Source: JAVKFF01 sp040226215 (GTDB taxonomy: Bacteria; Pseudomonadota; Alphaproteobacteria; DSM-16000; Inquilinaceae). Taken from it: 32,123 nucleotides of DNA. Positions 6,151 through 14,776 of the stretch are shown here, piece by piece (the first letter of the stretch is position 1; every line of letters begins with the position of its first letter). The stretch is from NCBI GenBank assembly GCA_040226215.1, contig JAVKFF010000074.1, forward strand, positions 1 to 32,123. Reading direction: 5' to 3'. The position numbers were made by a program, and so were the translations under genes. The notes below the pieces were generated by a model. That model made no database searches and was not told where the DNA came from. It saw only the letters and a list, made by a program, of their open reading frames with translations.

Positions 6151-7593
6151 ATGCGCTGGACGACGCAGGAGGTTCGCGACCTCATCCCCGGCGCCGACTG
6201 GGTGATGGCGCCCGAGATCGGCAGCACGGTCGGCGGCATCTCCATCCATGCGCCCACCTTCCGCCCCGACGATATCGTCTTCGTGCGGCCGGCCGAGGGT
6301 GGTCTTGGCATCCCGTCGGCGCGGCTGGCGGCCGACGGCATCATCCCGACGCTGGCGATCGTCGGGCCGACCGACAGGCGCGGCATCTCCGCGCGGGCGG
6401 TGCTGCGCGTTCCCAACCCGCATGACGCCCTGTTCGCCCTGGCGCGCGCGGCACGGAGCCGGATTGCCGGCCCGGTGGTCGGCGTCACCGGCAGTGCCGG
6501 GAAGACCAGCGTCACGGCGATGATCGCCCACTGCCTGGCCGGGGCGGGACCGGTCTACGCCACGCGCGCCGACGCCAACACCGCGCGCGGCGTGGCCTGG
6601 AACCTCGGCTGCGTGCCCGAGGACGCGGCCCACTGCGTGCTGGAGATGGCGATCGCCGAGATGACGTGGAGCACGAAGCTGGCCCGCGTGGACGTCGCCG
6701 TCTTCACCAACATCCACCCCGTGCACCTGATCTACCACAGGGACACTCGCACCATCGCCCAACGAAAGGCGCTGATCTTCGCCGGCATGCCGGACCACGG
6801 CGTGGCCGTGCTGAACGCCGACATGCGGGAGTTCGCGGTGGTGCGCGACGCCGCCCTGGAACGGGGCCTGCGCATCCTCACCTACGGCATGGCCGCCGGT
6901 GCGGACATCCATCCGGCCGGCGGCGTCACGGGCTTCAGCGGCGTGCGGCTCAGCGCCGGGGGAGAGATCTGCGACCTGCCGCTGCCGGGGCACGGGGCGC
7001 ACGCGGTCTACAACACCATGGCGGTCGCCGGCGCGCTGGCGGCGCTGGGCCTGCCGCCATCGGTACTGGGGCAGCGCCTTGCCGGCTTCACCGCCATCGC
7101 CGGCCGCGGCCGGCTGATCGAGCTTGCCGTGGGCGGCGGCACGGCCCGCCTGCTCGACCACTCCTACAACGCCAATCCCGGCTCCATGCGCGCGGCGATC
7201 GACGACGTGCTGGCACTGCCCGGACCCGGACGGCGCATCGCCATCCTGGGGGAGATGGCCGAACTGGGCGAGGCGAGCGCGGCCGAGCACGCGCAACTCG
7301 TCGCGGAACTGCAGCGCGCGCCCTTCGACCGCGTCTGGCTGCTCGGCGACGGCTTTCTCGCCTGTCGTGACCAGGCGGCCGGCGACCCGCGCTTCTGCTT
7401 CATCGGCCTTGACGATCTGGACCGGATCCTGCCGGGAGCGCTCGCCCGCGACGACCGGGTGGTGGTCAAGGGCTCGCTCAGCACCGGGCTCTACCGCTTC
7501 ATGCAGCGCTTCCGGACGACGCCGGATACAACCGGACGGCAATCGCCGGCGCCCGGCGCGACCGCCGCGCCGTCCCGCCGCCAGTCCGCCTGA
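6151..7593 (+). CDS. Stand-alone MurF-like Mur ligase family protein
   Basis: The 480-residue protein has the three-domain layout of Mur ligases. The ATP-binding loop is GVTGSAGKTSVT (about 111-122). The central-domain EMG-type segment is present in changed form (LEMAIAEM, about 164-171), and HSYNANPGSM (about 337-346) matches the DSYNANP motif of MurF. The C-terminal domain contains ILGEMAELGE. MurF adds D-Ala-D-Ala to the UDP-MurNAc-tripeptide in the cytoplasm. However, the conserved NxxxAHLE stretch is replaced by TNIHPVHLIYH, and the gene is away from any cell-wall cluster. It may be a specialised amide ligase rather than the housekeeping enzyme. The sequence AGGGGCG before the ATG is the likely ribosome site. 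Confidence 0.82.
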   Translation: MRWTTQEVRDLIPGADWVMAPEIGSTVGGISIHAPTFRPDDIVFVRPAEGGLGIPSARLAADGIIPTLAIVGPTDRRGISARAVLRVPNPHDALFALARAARSRIAGPVVGVTGSAGKTSVTAMIAHCLAGAGPVYATRADANTARGVAWNLGCVPEDAAHCVLEMAIAEMTWSTKLARVDVAVFTNIHPVHLIYHRDTRTIAQRKALIFAGMPDHGVAVLNADMREFAVVRDAALERGLRILTYGMAAGADIHPAGGVTGFSGVRLSAGGEICDLPLPGHGAHAVYNTMAVAGALAALGLPPSVLGQRLAGFTAIAGRGRLIELAVGGGTARLLDHSYNANPGSMRAAIDDVLALPGPGRRIAILGEMAELGEASAAEHAQLVAELQRAPFDRVWLLGDGFLACRDQAAGDPRFCFIGLDDLDRILPGALARDDRVVVKGSLSTGLYRFMQRFRTTPDTTGRQSPAPGATAAPSRRQSA

Positions 7594-7628
7594 GCCAGCG
7601 AGCGGTCGGCCAGGACGCGGCGAGCGGC

Positions 7629-7657
7629 TTGCAAGCCAGCGGAACTATGACGATAAT
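7629..7657 (+). promoter_or_regulatory. Possible sigma70-like promoter for the TRAP operon
   Basis: TTGCAA (7629-7634) and GATAAT (7652-7657) are separated by 17 bp and lie in a locally AT-richer stretch upstream of the operator-like repeats. The match is four of six and five of six to the E. coli consensus. If it is used, the operator lies downstream of the start site. Confidence 0.35.
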
Positions 7658-7700
7658 CCTATAAGTGCGTGCCTGGTCCCGAGCGCCCGAGCATCGCGGA

Positions 7701-7730
7701 ATGCTAAGTTTTGCTAAGGTTTGTTAACGT
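7701..7730 (+). promoter_or_regulatory. Operator-like 10 bp direct repeats upstream of dctP (site A)
   Basis: Three 10 bp units, ATGCTAAGTT, TTGCTAAGGT and TTGTTAACGT, lie in a row. The reverse complement contains AAACCTTAGCAAAACTTA, identical over 18 bases to the sequence upstream of the iron-type alcohol dehydrogenase (22911-22928). Both sites have the same orientation relative to the gene they precede. A 10 bp period puts each unit on the same helix face, as expected for a binding site. The binding protein is proposed, not shown, to be the XRE-cupin regulator at 23375. Confidence 0.65.
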
Positions 7731-7994
7731 TTTTCGCGCCGGCGCGCGGTTGCCGCACCCCCATGGCACGGTGGAGCGCATCAAGGATTTGCCGGAGGAC
7801 CTGTCGGGAGGATTTCCCAGGCCGCGCGGGGCGTGTACCATCCTCGACTGGTCCGCCGGCCCTCGCGCGCAAGCGAGGCGGCGCCGAGCCGGGAGGAACC
7901 CGGCCGGCGTGCCGGTGGAGCCCGACCGAACGGGAAGCTGCGGAGCGCCGGCCTTGTCGCCGGACAGCGCCGGAACCATAGGGAGACTTCGACG

Positions 7995-8984
7995 ATGACG
8001 TTCGCGACCACCCGACTGCTCGCCGCCACCACCGCTCTCGGCCTGGCGCTTGGCGGCGCCGCAGCGGCCCAGGCGGAGACTTGGGACATGGCGCTGGCCT
8101 ACGCCGCCTCGAACTACCATTCCGAGCTGGCGGCGGAATTCGCCGCGGAGGTGACCGAGCGCACCGGCGGGGAGCTGGAGATCGTCACGCATGCCTCGGG
8201 CTCGCTGTTTCCGGGCGGCGAGATCTACGGTGCGGTCCGGCGCGGCCTGGTGCCGATCGGCGAACGGCTGATCTCGGCGCTCGGCAACGAGGACCCGCTG
8301 TTCGAGATCGACTCGATCCCCTTCCTCGCCACCTCGTTCGAGGACGCGCGTACCCTCTACGACGTCTCGCGCCCGGCGCTGGAGGAGCTGCTGGCCGAGC
8401 AGGGCATGATGCTGCTCTACTCCGTGCCCTGGCCGCCCCAGGGGCTCTACATGGTCAGCCCGGTGGAAAGCGTGGCCGACATGGAGGGCGTGCGCTTCCG
8501 CGCCTACAACGCCGCCACCTCCCGGCTGGCCGAGCTGATGGGCGCGGTGCCGACCCAGATCGAGGCGGCGGAACTGTCCCAGGCCTTCGCCACGGGCGTG
8601 GCGGAGAGCATGATTTCCTCGGGCTCGACCGGTTACGACCGGCAGATCTGGGAGCATGTCGACTACTGGTACGACATCCAGGCCTGGCTGCCGCGCAACA
8701 TGGTGATCGTCAACCAGGACGCCTGGGACGGCCTGTCGCCGGAAATCCAGGAGATCGTGCTGGACGCCGCGGCGAGCGCCGAGACGCGCGGCTGGGAGAC
8801 GGCGCAGGAGCTCTCCGGCTGGTATGCCGAGCAGCTGGCCGAGAACGGCATGACCGTCGAGCCGCCGTCAGATCAGCTGGCCGCCGACTTCGCCGCGATG
8901 GGCGAGGTGATGACCGAGGAATGGCTGGCGAGCGCCGGCGAGGCGGGGGCCGCGATCGTCGAGGCATACCGGTCGGCGCGCTGA
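7995..8984 (+). CDS. dctP: TRAP transporter periplasmic substrate-binding protein (DctP family)
   Basis: The 329-residue protein has a Sec signal peptide (LLAATTALGLALGGAAAAQA, cleavage about residue 27), followed by WDMALAYAASNYHSELAAEF, the usual opening strand and helix of DctP proteins. The segment VADMEGVRFRAYNAATSRLAELMGAVP contains the conserved arginine (in RFRAY) that binds the carboxylate of ligands in this family. The QAFATGVAESMISS segment matches the usual GVVDG region. The ligand is thus probably a carboxylate, but which one is unknown. The ATG at 7995 follows GGGAGA. It is the first gene of a dctP-dctQ-dctM operon with operator-like repeats about 265 bp upstream. Confidence 0.92.
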   Translation: MTFATTRLLAATTALGLALGGAAAAQAETWDMALAYAASNYHSELAAEFAAEVTERTGGELEIVTHASGSLFPGGEIYGAVRRGLVPIGERLISALGNEDPLFEIDSIPFLATSFEDARTLYDVSRPALEELLAEQGMMLLYSVPWPPQGLYMVSPVESVADMEGVRFRAYNAATSRLAELMGAVPTQIEAAELSQAFATGVAESMISSGSTGYDRQIWEHVDYWYDIQAWLPRNMVIVNQDAWDGLSPEIQEIVLDAAASAETRGWETAQELSGWYAEQLAENGMTVEPPSDQLAADFAAMGEVMTEEWLASAGEAGAAIVEAYRSAR

Positions 8985-9065
8985 GTCCCCGAGGACCGGC
9001 CGGGGCGGTCCGCCGGGCCGCGGTCCCGGCCCGCTCCCGCAGATCCGGCATGAGGGCGTGAGACG

Positions 9066-9590
9066 ATGTGGGGACGGCTCGACCGCGGGCTCGACGCCCT
9101 CTACCGCTGGTGCGGCGCGGTGGCCGCCGTGCTGCTGGTGGTGCTGACCGGCCTGATCCTGGCCAGCATCCTGGCGCGACTGCTGAGCGTCTACATCCCC
9201 GGCGTCACGGCGATCGCCGGCTATGTCATGGCGGCGGGCGCGTTTTTCGCCATGGCCTATACGTTGCGGTCGGGCGGGCACATCCGGGTGGCCCTGCTGG
9301 TGCGCAACTTTCGCGGACCTTTGAAGCGGGCCAACGATCTGTGGTGCTTCGGCGTGCTGGCGGCGGTGACGGTCTATCTGGCGGTCTACACCTGCCGGCT
9401 GGTCTGGTTCTCCTACAGCTTCGGCGAGCGCAGCCAGGCGGCGGACGCGGTGCCCCTGTGGATCCCGCAGAGCTTTCTGGCAGCCGGGGCCGTCGTCTTC
9501 GCGGTCTGCGGGATGCACAGCTTCGTCCGCGCGCTGGTCGACCGATCGATGATGGACCGCATCGAGAAGCCGGGGAGGCCGGAAGCATGA
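9066..9590 (+). CDS. dctQ: TRAP transporter small permease (DctQ family)
   Basis: The 174-residue integral membrane protein has four hydrophobic segments, at about residues 17-39, 45-64, 92-112 and 133-153. The arrangement and AAGAFFAMAYTLRSGGHIRVALL (here split across helix 2 and the loop) match DctQ, in which the RxGxHIR-like loop is conserved. It pairs with the large permease to form the membrane unit that uses a sodium or proton gradient to take up ligand delivered by DctP. It starts 81 bp after dctP and is followed at 22 bp by dctM. Confidence 0.9.
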   Translation: MWGRLDRGLDALYRWCGAVAAVLLVVLTGLILASILARLLSVYIPGVTAIAGYVMAAGAFFAMAYTLRSGGHIRVALLVRNFRGPLKRANDLWCFGVLAAVTVYLAVYTCRLVWFSYSFGERSQAADAVPLWIPQSFLAAGAVVFAVCGMHSFVRALVDRSMMDRIEKPGRPEA

Positions 9591-9612
9591 GCCGCAGCGC
9601 CATGTTCCGCCC

Positions 9613-10902
9613 ATGACAGAGGCGCTCGCCACCGGCATCTTCATCGCCGCCCTGTTCTGGATGCTGGGCTCCGGCGTCTGGGTCGGCATCAGCCTGCTCG
9701 CCTGCGCCATCATCGGCATGATGCTGCTGACCAACCGGCCGGTCGGCGACAGCCTGGCGACCAATCTGTGGTCGGGGCAGTCCTCCTGGACGCTGACCGC
9801 CCTGCCGATGTTCATCTGGATGGGCGAGATCCTGTTCCGCACCCGGCTCTCGGAGGTGCTGTTCAAGGGCCTGACGCCGTGGATGAGCCGGCTGCCGGGC
9901 GGGCTGCTGCACACCAACATCGCCGGCTCGGCGATCTTCGCCGCGATTTCCGGCTCGTCGGCCGCCACGGTGGCGACGGTCGGAAAGATGGCGATTCCAG
10001 AGCTGCGCGCGCGCAAGTACCCCGAGCGGATGATCATCGGCACGCTGGCCGGCGCCGGCACGCTGGGCCTGATGATCCCACCCTCCATCGCGCTGATCAT
10101 CTACGGCGTGACCGTCAACCAGTCGATCGCCAAGCTGTTCATCGCCGGTATCCTGCCCGGCATCGGCCTGGCGCTGCTGTTCATGGGCTATGTGGCGATC
10201 TGGGGCCTGCTGACCGGCCAGCGCGACGAGGCGGCGCGCTTCTCCTGGCGCCAGAAGCTGGTGGCGCTGAAGGATTTGGTGCCGGTGCTGGCGCTGATCG
10301 TCGCCGTCATCGGCTCGATCTACACCGGCGTCGCCACCGCGACGGAGGCGGCGGTGCTGGGCGTGATCGGCGCGCTCGGCCTGTCGCGGCTGCAGCGAAG
10401 CCTGAGCTGGGAGAGCTTCCGGGAATCGCTGATGGGCGCGGTCAGGACCTCGGCGATGATCGCGCTGATCCTGGCCGGCTCCAGCTTCCTGTCGCTGGCC
10501 ATGGGCTTCACCGGCATCCCGCGGGCGCTGGCGACGGAGATCGGCGGCTGGGATCTGACGCCGCTGGCGCTGATCGCCATCCTCACCGTGTTCTACATCG
10601 TGCTCGGCTGCTTCCTCGACGGCATCTCGTCGATCGTGCTGACCATGGCGGTGATCGAGCCGATGGTGCGGGCCGCCGGCTTCGACATGATCTGGTTCGG
10701 CATCTACCTGATGGTCGTGGTCGAGATGGCGCAGATCACGCCGCCGATCGGCTTCAACCTGTTCGTGTTGCAGGGCATGACAGGGCGCGACATGGGCTTC
10801 ATCGCCCGCGCCGCCCTGCCGATGTTCCTGATCATGTGCCTGGCGGTGGTGCTGCTGGTGCTGTTCCCGGAGGTCGCGACATTCCTGCCGGGCCAGATGT
10901 GA
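9613..10902 (+). CDS. dctM: TRAP transporter large permease (DctM family)
   Basis: The 429-residue polytopic protein has about 12 hydrophobic segments. Family signatures are the GSSAATVATVGKMAIPE stretch near residue 115-130, the LGLMIPPSIALIIYG motif (about 152-166) and the ITPPIGFNLFVLQG motif near residue 376-390; the latter two are the paired PPS/PPIG elements of the ion-transporter superfamily. This is the ion-coupled channel component of the uptake system. The gene ends 13 bp from the end of the convergent MFS gene, with no obvious terminator between them. Confidence 0.93.
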   Translation: MTEALATGIFIAALFWMLGSGVWVGISLLACAIIGMMLLTNRPVGDSLATNLWSGQSSWTLTALPMFIWMGEILFRTRLSEVLFKGLTPWMSRLPGGLLHTNIAGSAIFAAISGSSAATVATVGKMAIPELRARKYPERMIIGTLAGAGTLGLMIPPSIALIIYGVTVNQSIAKLFIAGILPGIGLALLFMGYVAIWGLLTGQRDEAARFSWRQKLVALKDLVPVLALIVAVIGSIYTGVATATEAAVLGVIGALGLSRLQRSLSWESFRESLMGAVRTSAMIALILAGSSFLSLAMGFTGIPRALATEIGGWDLTPLALIAILTVFYIVLGCFLDGISSIVLTMAVIEPMVRAAGFDMIWFGIYLMVVVEMAQITPPIGFNLFVLQGMTGRDMGFIARAALPMFLIMCLAVVLLVLFPEVATFLPGQM

Positions 10903-10915
10903 GTGGACCCGCGGC

Positions 10916-12067
10916 TCAGCCGGCGCCGTCCGGCGATCGCGCGGTGATCAGCGCGGCCAGCAGCAGGGCGCCGGCGGCCACCAGCGACGGGATCAGGAAG
11001 CTGCCCGTCCAGTCGCCGAGCAGGCCGGCGAAGGCGGGACCTATGATCTGGCCGGCGCCGAAGGAGGCCGTCATCAGGGCGACCGCCCGGGTCGGGTCGC
11101 CGCGCGTCACCTGCCGTGCCGCGGTGAGGCCCAGCGCGGCGATGCCGATGAAGGTGCCGCCGAGCAGGAAGGCTGACGCCAGCACCGGCACGATGCTGGC
11201 GTCGGCAACGCTGAGCGTCACGCCGACCGCCTCGATGGCGCAGGCGAAGGAGAGCGCGCGAACTTGGCCGAGGCGCCGCCCGGCCCACTGCCAGACCGCG
11301 ATGGACGGGGCCGCCGACAGGCCGACCACGACCCACACCGTTGTCTCCAGCGGGGCCAGGTCCGGCGCGCCGCGCACGATGGCGACCAGGAAGGTCATGG
11401 TGATGACATAGCCGAAGCCGTAGAGGCCATAGGCGGTGATGAGGCGAAGCAGCGTCCGGTCCGGCGGTCGCGACGCTGGCGTCGCCGCGACGGCGACCGG
11501 GCCCACGCCCGGGATCAGCATCGGGACCATTGCTGCGGCGAGGAGCGCGATGACGCCGCCGGCGATCCAGTCCGCCCGCCAGCCGCCGCCCAGCGCATGG
11601 CTGGACGAGATGGTGAGCGCGGACAGCGCGATGCCGACACCGACGCCGGAGAACAGGACCGCCGACAGGCCGGCATGGCCGCTGCCGGCCAGGCGTTCCA
11701 GCACGATGGCCGAGGCGAAGACGAGGGCGAGGGCGCTCGCCACGCCGGCCACGAACCGGACCGCGAGGAAGGCGGGCATGCCGTCGACCAGTCCGGTCGC
11801 CAGCGTCGTCGCCACGCTGACACCGAGGCCGGCCAGCAGCCAGACACGCGGCCGCCGGGAGAGCGCTGGAATGGCAGCGCCGACGGCACCGAGCAGGTAG
11901 CCGGCGAAATTCGCCGAGGCGATGAGGCCGGTCTCGCTGGCGCTCAACTGCTCGCTCGCCGCCATATGCGGCAGGATCGGGGTGTAGATGAAGCGGCCGA
12001 TGCCCATCGCGGCGACCAGGGCAAGCAGGCCGCCGACGGTGAGCTTGAGCGCGGATGTCTTGGTCAT
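10916..12067 (-). CDS. MFS transporter of the YbfB/YjiJ type
   Basis: The 383-residue protein has about 12 hydrophobic segments and opens with GGLLALVAAMGIGRFIYTPILP, the first-helix signature of the YbfB/YjiJ group (GIGRFxYTPxLP). LIASANFAGYLLGA follows as helix 2. The start is placed at 12067 because the frame upstream (to 12163) adds a proline- and arginine-rich stretch that does not fit. No strong ribosome site is seen. Members of this group are mostly uncharacterised exporters. The gene is divergent from arginase with 150 bp between starts, which may share control. The substrate is unknown. Confidence 0.85.
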   Translation of the reverse strand: MTKTSALKLTVGGLLALVAAMGIGRFIYTPILPHMAASEQLSASETGLIASANFAGYLLGAVGAAIPALSRRPRVWLLAGLGVSVATTLATGLVDGMPAFLAVRFVAGVASALALVFASAIVLERLAGSGHAGLSAVLFSGVGVGIALSALTISSSHALGGGWRADWIAGGVIALLAAAMVPMLIPGVGPVAVAATPASRPPDRTLLRLITAYGLYGFGYVITMTFLVAIVRGAPDLAPLETTVWVVVGLSAAPSIAVWQWAGRRLGQVRALSFACAIEAVGVTLSVADASIVPVLASAFLLGGTFIGIAALGLTAARQVTRGDPTRAVALMTASFGAGQIIGPAFAGLLGDWTGSFLIPSLVAAGALLLAALITARSPDGAG

Positions 12068-12217
12068 CGGCACCGGAGGGGCGAAACCGTTGGGCAAGGG
12101 ACCATCGGCCAGCCGGTCAGGCGCGATCAACCGGCCTTCCGGCCATGGCCGGCATGCGCGCACCGTCTCGACAGGTGACTTGAATTCGCGCTATCGCCGG
12201 CACCAGGGGAGATTGGC

Positions 12218-13174
12218 ATGAACGACGCGACGGCCGGAGAGCGACGGCGGATCACCCTGATCGGCGCACCCGTCGACGAGGGGGCCGGCCAGAGCGGTTG
12301 CCTGATGGGACCCGACGCGCTGCGCGTGGTGGGCTTGGCCGAGAGCCTGCAGGACCTCGGCTACGACGTGGCGGATGTCGGCAATCTGGCACCCGAGCGC
12401 GTCAGCCTCGACCGCGCCGCCGGCGGCCGCGCGCGCCACGCGGAGATCATCGCCGGCTGGACACGGGCAATCGCCCGGCAGGTACACGACACGCTGGCCG
12501 AGGGCGCGATCCCGCTGGTGATGGGCGGCGACCACAGTCTCGCCATGGGCTCGGTGGCCGGTGTTGCCCGCTTCTGGCAGGGCCGCGACCGTCCGCTCTT
12601 CATCCTCTGGCTCGATGCGCATGCGGATTTCAACACGCCCTTCACCACGCCATCGGGGAATATGCACGGCATGCCGATCGCGGCGCTGACCGGCGAGGCG
12701 GAACTCGGCTGGCTGTTCGGCGATGACGGCTTCACGCCCCTCGACCCGGCACGCTTCCACCTGTTCGGCATCCGCTCCATCGACCGGGAGGAACGCGACC
12801 TGCTGGTCGCCCGCGGCGTCAGCGTCAACGACATGCGGCGCGTCGACGAGTTCGGCGTCGCCGTGCTGATGCGCGAGGTGATCGAGGCGGTGGCGGCGCA
12901 GGGCGGCGTGCTGCATGTCAGCCTGGATGTCGACTTCCTCGACCCCGGCGTCGCCCCGGGTGTCGGCACCACCGTGCCCGGCGGCGCCACCTGGCGCGAG
13001 GCGCACCTGATCATGGAGATGCTGCACGACAGCGGACTGGTCGGTTCCTTCGACATCGTCGAGCTCAATCCGATTCTCGACGAACGGGGGCGCAGCGCCC
13101 GGGCGATGGTGGAACTCGCCGCCAGCCTGTTCGGCCGGCAGATCATCGCCCGGCCGACACGGACGCAATGGTGA
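12218..13174 (+). CDS. rocF: Arginase (ureohydrolase family)
   Basis: The 318-residue protein contains all manganese ligands of the ureohydrolase family: GGDHS (His106), the DAHAD motif in WLDAHADFNT (Asp133, His135, Asp137), and SLDVDFLDP (Asp237, Asp239). The specificity segments point to arginase rather than agmatinase: TTPSGNMHGMPIAALTG, with the SGNxHGMP signature of arginases, and DIVELNPILDERGRSA near the end. The enzyme hydrolyses L-arginine to ornithine and urea in the cytoplasm. The ATG follows AGGGGAG. It is convergent with isocitrate dehydrogenase, only 4 bp apart. No ornithine-using gene is nearby. Confidence 0.92.
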   Translation: MNDATAGERRRITLIGAPVDEGAGQSGCLMGPDALRVVGLAESLQDLGYDVADVGNLAPERVSLDRAAGGRARHAEIIAGWTRAIARQVHDTLAEGAIPLVMGGDHSLAMGSVAGVARFWQGRDRPLFILWLDAHADFNTPFTTPSGNMHGMPIAALTGEAELGWLFGDDGFTPLDPARFHLFGIRSIDREERDLLVARGVSVNDMRRVDEFGVAVLMREVIEAVAAQGGVLHVSLDVDFLDPGVAPGVGTTVPGGATWREAHLIMEMLHDSGLVGSFDIVELNPILDERGRSARAMVELAASLFGRQIIARPTRTQW

Positions 13175-13178
13175 CCGC

Positions 13179-14651
13179 CTACTGCCCCTGCCCGAGAGAG
13201 TAGCCGCGTTCACCGTCGAAGGTGTGCAGGAGCTCGGTCATCACGAAGTCGATGCCGGCCGTCGCCAGGCGCGAAAGAAGGTCGACGACCGTCCGCCGAT
13301 CGATGTCGCCGCCCTCGGGGACCTCGAAGCGACAGCGCCACTCGTCCGTCTTGTAGGCTTCCGGCGCGCCCCGCGGCCAGACGCTCATGCCGCGATTGCT
13401 GATCATCACCAGGGGCAGCAGGCCGTCCGCCGCCGCCTCAACCCGCCCGGCCAGTTTCTCGGCGTCCGGGTCGGTCTCCTGGACATAGACATCGACGCCG
13501 ACCAGCCGCCGCACCGCCGGTTCGCGCCTGATCGGTTCGGCGATGGTGATGGCGCCCGAGCCCTCACCCAGCGAGACCACGGGCAGACGCGTGGGAATGC
13601 GGCCCAGACGGGCGATCACCGCCTCGGCGAATGCCCGCGTCCCCACCCGCTCGCGGGAGATGTCGGGGGTGAAGATGTCGCCGGTGTGCACGCCGTCCTC
13701 GATCGTGGTCAGCCAGGCGTTGTGGATGCGCTCGGCGACGTCCTGCTGGCCGATATGGGTCAGCATGGTGACACCGGCCAGCAGCAGACCGGAGGGATTG
13801 GCGATGCCTTGACCGGCAATGTCGGGGGCCGAACCGTGGATCGCCTCGAACATGGCGCCGTGGCGGCCGATATTCGCCGACGGCGCCAGCCCGACCGAGC
13901 CGGTGATCTCCGCGGCCACGTCGGAAATGATGTCGCCGTAGAGGTTGGGCGTGACGATGACGTCGAAGCGCTCCGGCCGGGCGGCGAGGCGCGCGGTGCC
14001 GATGTCGATGATCAGGTGTTCGGCCTCGATCTCCGGATAGTCCGGCGCCACCTCGTCGAACACCTTGTGGAACTGACCGTCGGTCAGCTTCATGATGTTG
14101 TCCTTGGTCATGCAGGTCACGCGCCGACGGCCATGCGCCCGGGCATAGTCGAAGGCATAGCGGACGATGCGCTCGCACCCGGCGCGCGTGATCACCTTCA
14201 GCGACTGAAAGACCTCGTCGGTGACGCGGTACTCGATGCCGCCGTAGAGATCCTCCTCGTTCTCCCGAACGATGACGACGTTCATGCCCGGATGCCGGGT
14301 GCTGACGAAGGGCGCATAGGCGACGCAGGGCCGGACATTGGCGAACAGGCCGAGGGACTTGCGTAAGGTCACGTTGAGGCTCTTGTAGCCGCCGCCCTGC
14401 GGCGTGGTGATCGGCGCCTTGTAGAGCACATGGGTACGGCGCAGGCTGTCCCACGCCGCGTCCGGAATGCCGGTGCTGATTCCCTGGCGATAGACCTTCT
14501 CGCCGACCTCGATCTCCTCGATGGCGAGATTGGCGCCCGCCGCCTCCAGCACCCGCAGGCTGGCGTCCATGATCTCCGGCCCGATGCCGTCGCCGCGCGC
14601 CACGGTGATCGGTGTCGGTTCGGATGAAGGCGTCGTCGCTGAAGATGTCAT
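13179..14651 (-). CDS. icd: Isocitrate dehydrogenase, alphaproteobacterial long form
   Basis: The 490-residue protein belongs to the isocitrate/isopropylmalate dehydrogenase family. ARGDGIGPEIM lies near the N-terminus. NVRPCVAYAPF precedes the REN segment (IVRENEEDLYGGIEY), and the metal-binding aspartates are in NLYGDIISDVAAEITGSVGLAPSANIG. About 150 residues follow the core domain (from about residue 340), as in the long alphaproteobacterial NADP-type enzyme (about 475-485 residues), and absent from isopropylmalate dehydrogenase. It oxidises isocitrate to 2-oxoglutarate in the TCA cycle. A GGAGAG ribosome site lies about 12 bases before the ATG. NAD or NADP preference is not decided here. 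Confidence 0.9.
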   Translation of the reverse strand: MTSSATTPSSEPTPITVARGDGIGPEIMDASLRVLEAAGANLAIEEIEVGEKVYRQGISTGIPDAAWDSLRRTHVLYKAPITTPQGGGYKSLNVTLRKSLGLFANVRPCVAYAPFVSTRHPGMNVVIVRENEEDLYGGIEYRVTDEVFQSLKVITRAGCERIVRYAFDYARAHGRRRVTCMTKDNIMKLTDGQFHKVFDEVAPDYPEIEAEHLIIDIGTARLAARPERFDVIVTPNLYGDIISDVAAEITGSVGLAPSANIGRHGAMFEAIHGSAPDIAGQGIANPSGLLLAGVTMLTHIGQQDVAERIHNAWLTTIEDGVHTGDIFTPDISRERVGTRAFAEAVIARLGRIPTRLPVVSLGEGSGAITIAEPIRREPAVRRLVGVDVYVQETDPDAEKLAGRVEAAADGLLPLVMISNRGMSVWPRGAPEAYKTDEWRCRFEVPEGGDIDRRTVVDLLSRLATAGIDFVMTELLHTFDGERGYSLGQGQ

Positions 14652-14776
14652 GGGTCGTGGCTCTCCGCTCGGTGGTCACGATGGCCGCAGGGCCGTACCG
14701 GAAAAGATGAGGGCGGCCGGACGCGGAAGGAATGGATCATTCTGAATAGGCCTTGTCGGAACCGGGGCCGTCCAAG

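Larger units (their letters stand above)
7594..7994. other. 400 bp promoter and leader region of the first TRAP operon
   Basis: No convincing gene lies here. It holds, in order, a possible sigma70-like promoter (7629-7657), the AT-rich operator-like repeats (7701-7730), and a GC-rich leader with several short hairpins. These are GGGA/TCCC with loop GGATT (7806-7818), CCTCGC/GCGAGG (7861-7878), GCCGGG/CCCGGC with loop AGGAA (7888-7904), CCCG/CGGG (7921-7934) and CCGGC/GCCGG (7948-7963). I matched it to no known riboswitch class. Confidence 0.6.

Noticed and set aside
4768..7542. A 924-codon open frame on the minus strand
   Set aside because: It lies over the metallopeptidase and the MurF-like gene, has no recognisable domain, and reads as alanine-, arginine-, glycine- and histidine-rich antisense shadow typical of high-GC DNA.
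7594..7994. A known riboswitch in the TRAP leader (cobalamin, glycine, TPP, guanidine)
   Set aside because: I could not match any conserved core of these classes; only generic hairpins are visible.
7704..8657. Minus-strand open frame over the TRAP dctP gene
   Set aside because: It is antisense to a clear DctP gene and shows no conserved motif.
12068..12163. N-terminal extension of the MFS transporter to an ATG at 12163
   Set aside because: The added residues are proline- and arginine-rich and hydrophilic, and the first membrane helix starts soon after the ATG at 12067.
13179..14651. Isopropylmalate dehydrogenase (LeuB) as the identity of the 490-residue dehydrogenase
   Set aside because: LeuB is about 350-360 residues; the long C-terminal domain here fits the alphaproteobacterial isocitrate dehydrogenase.
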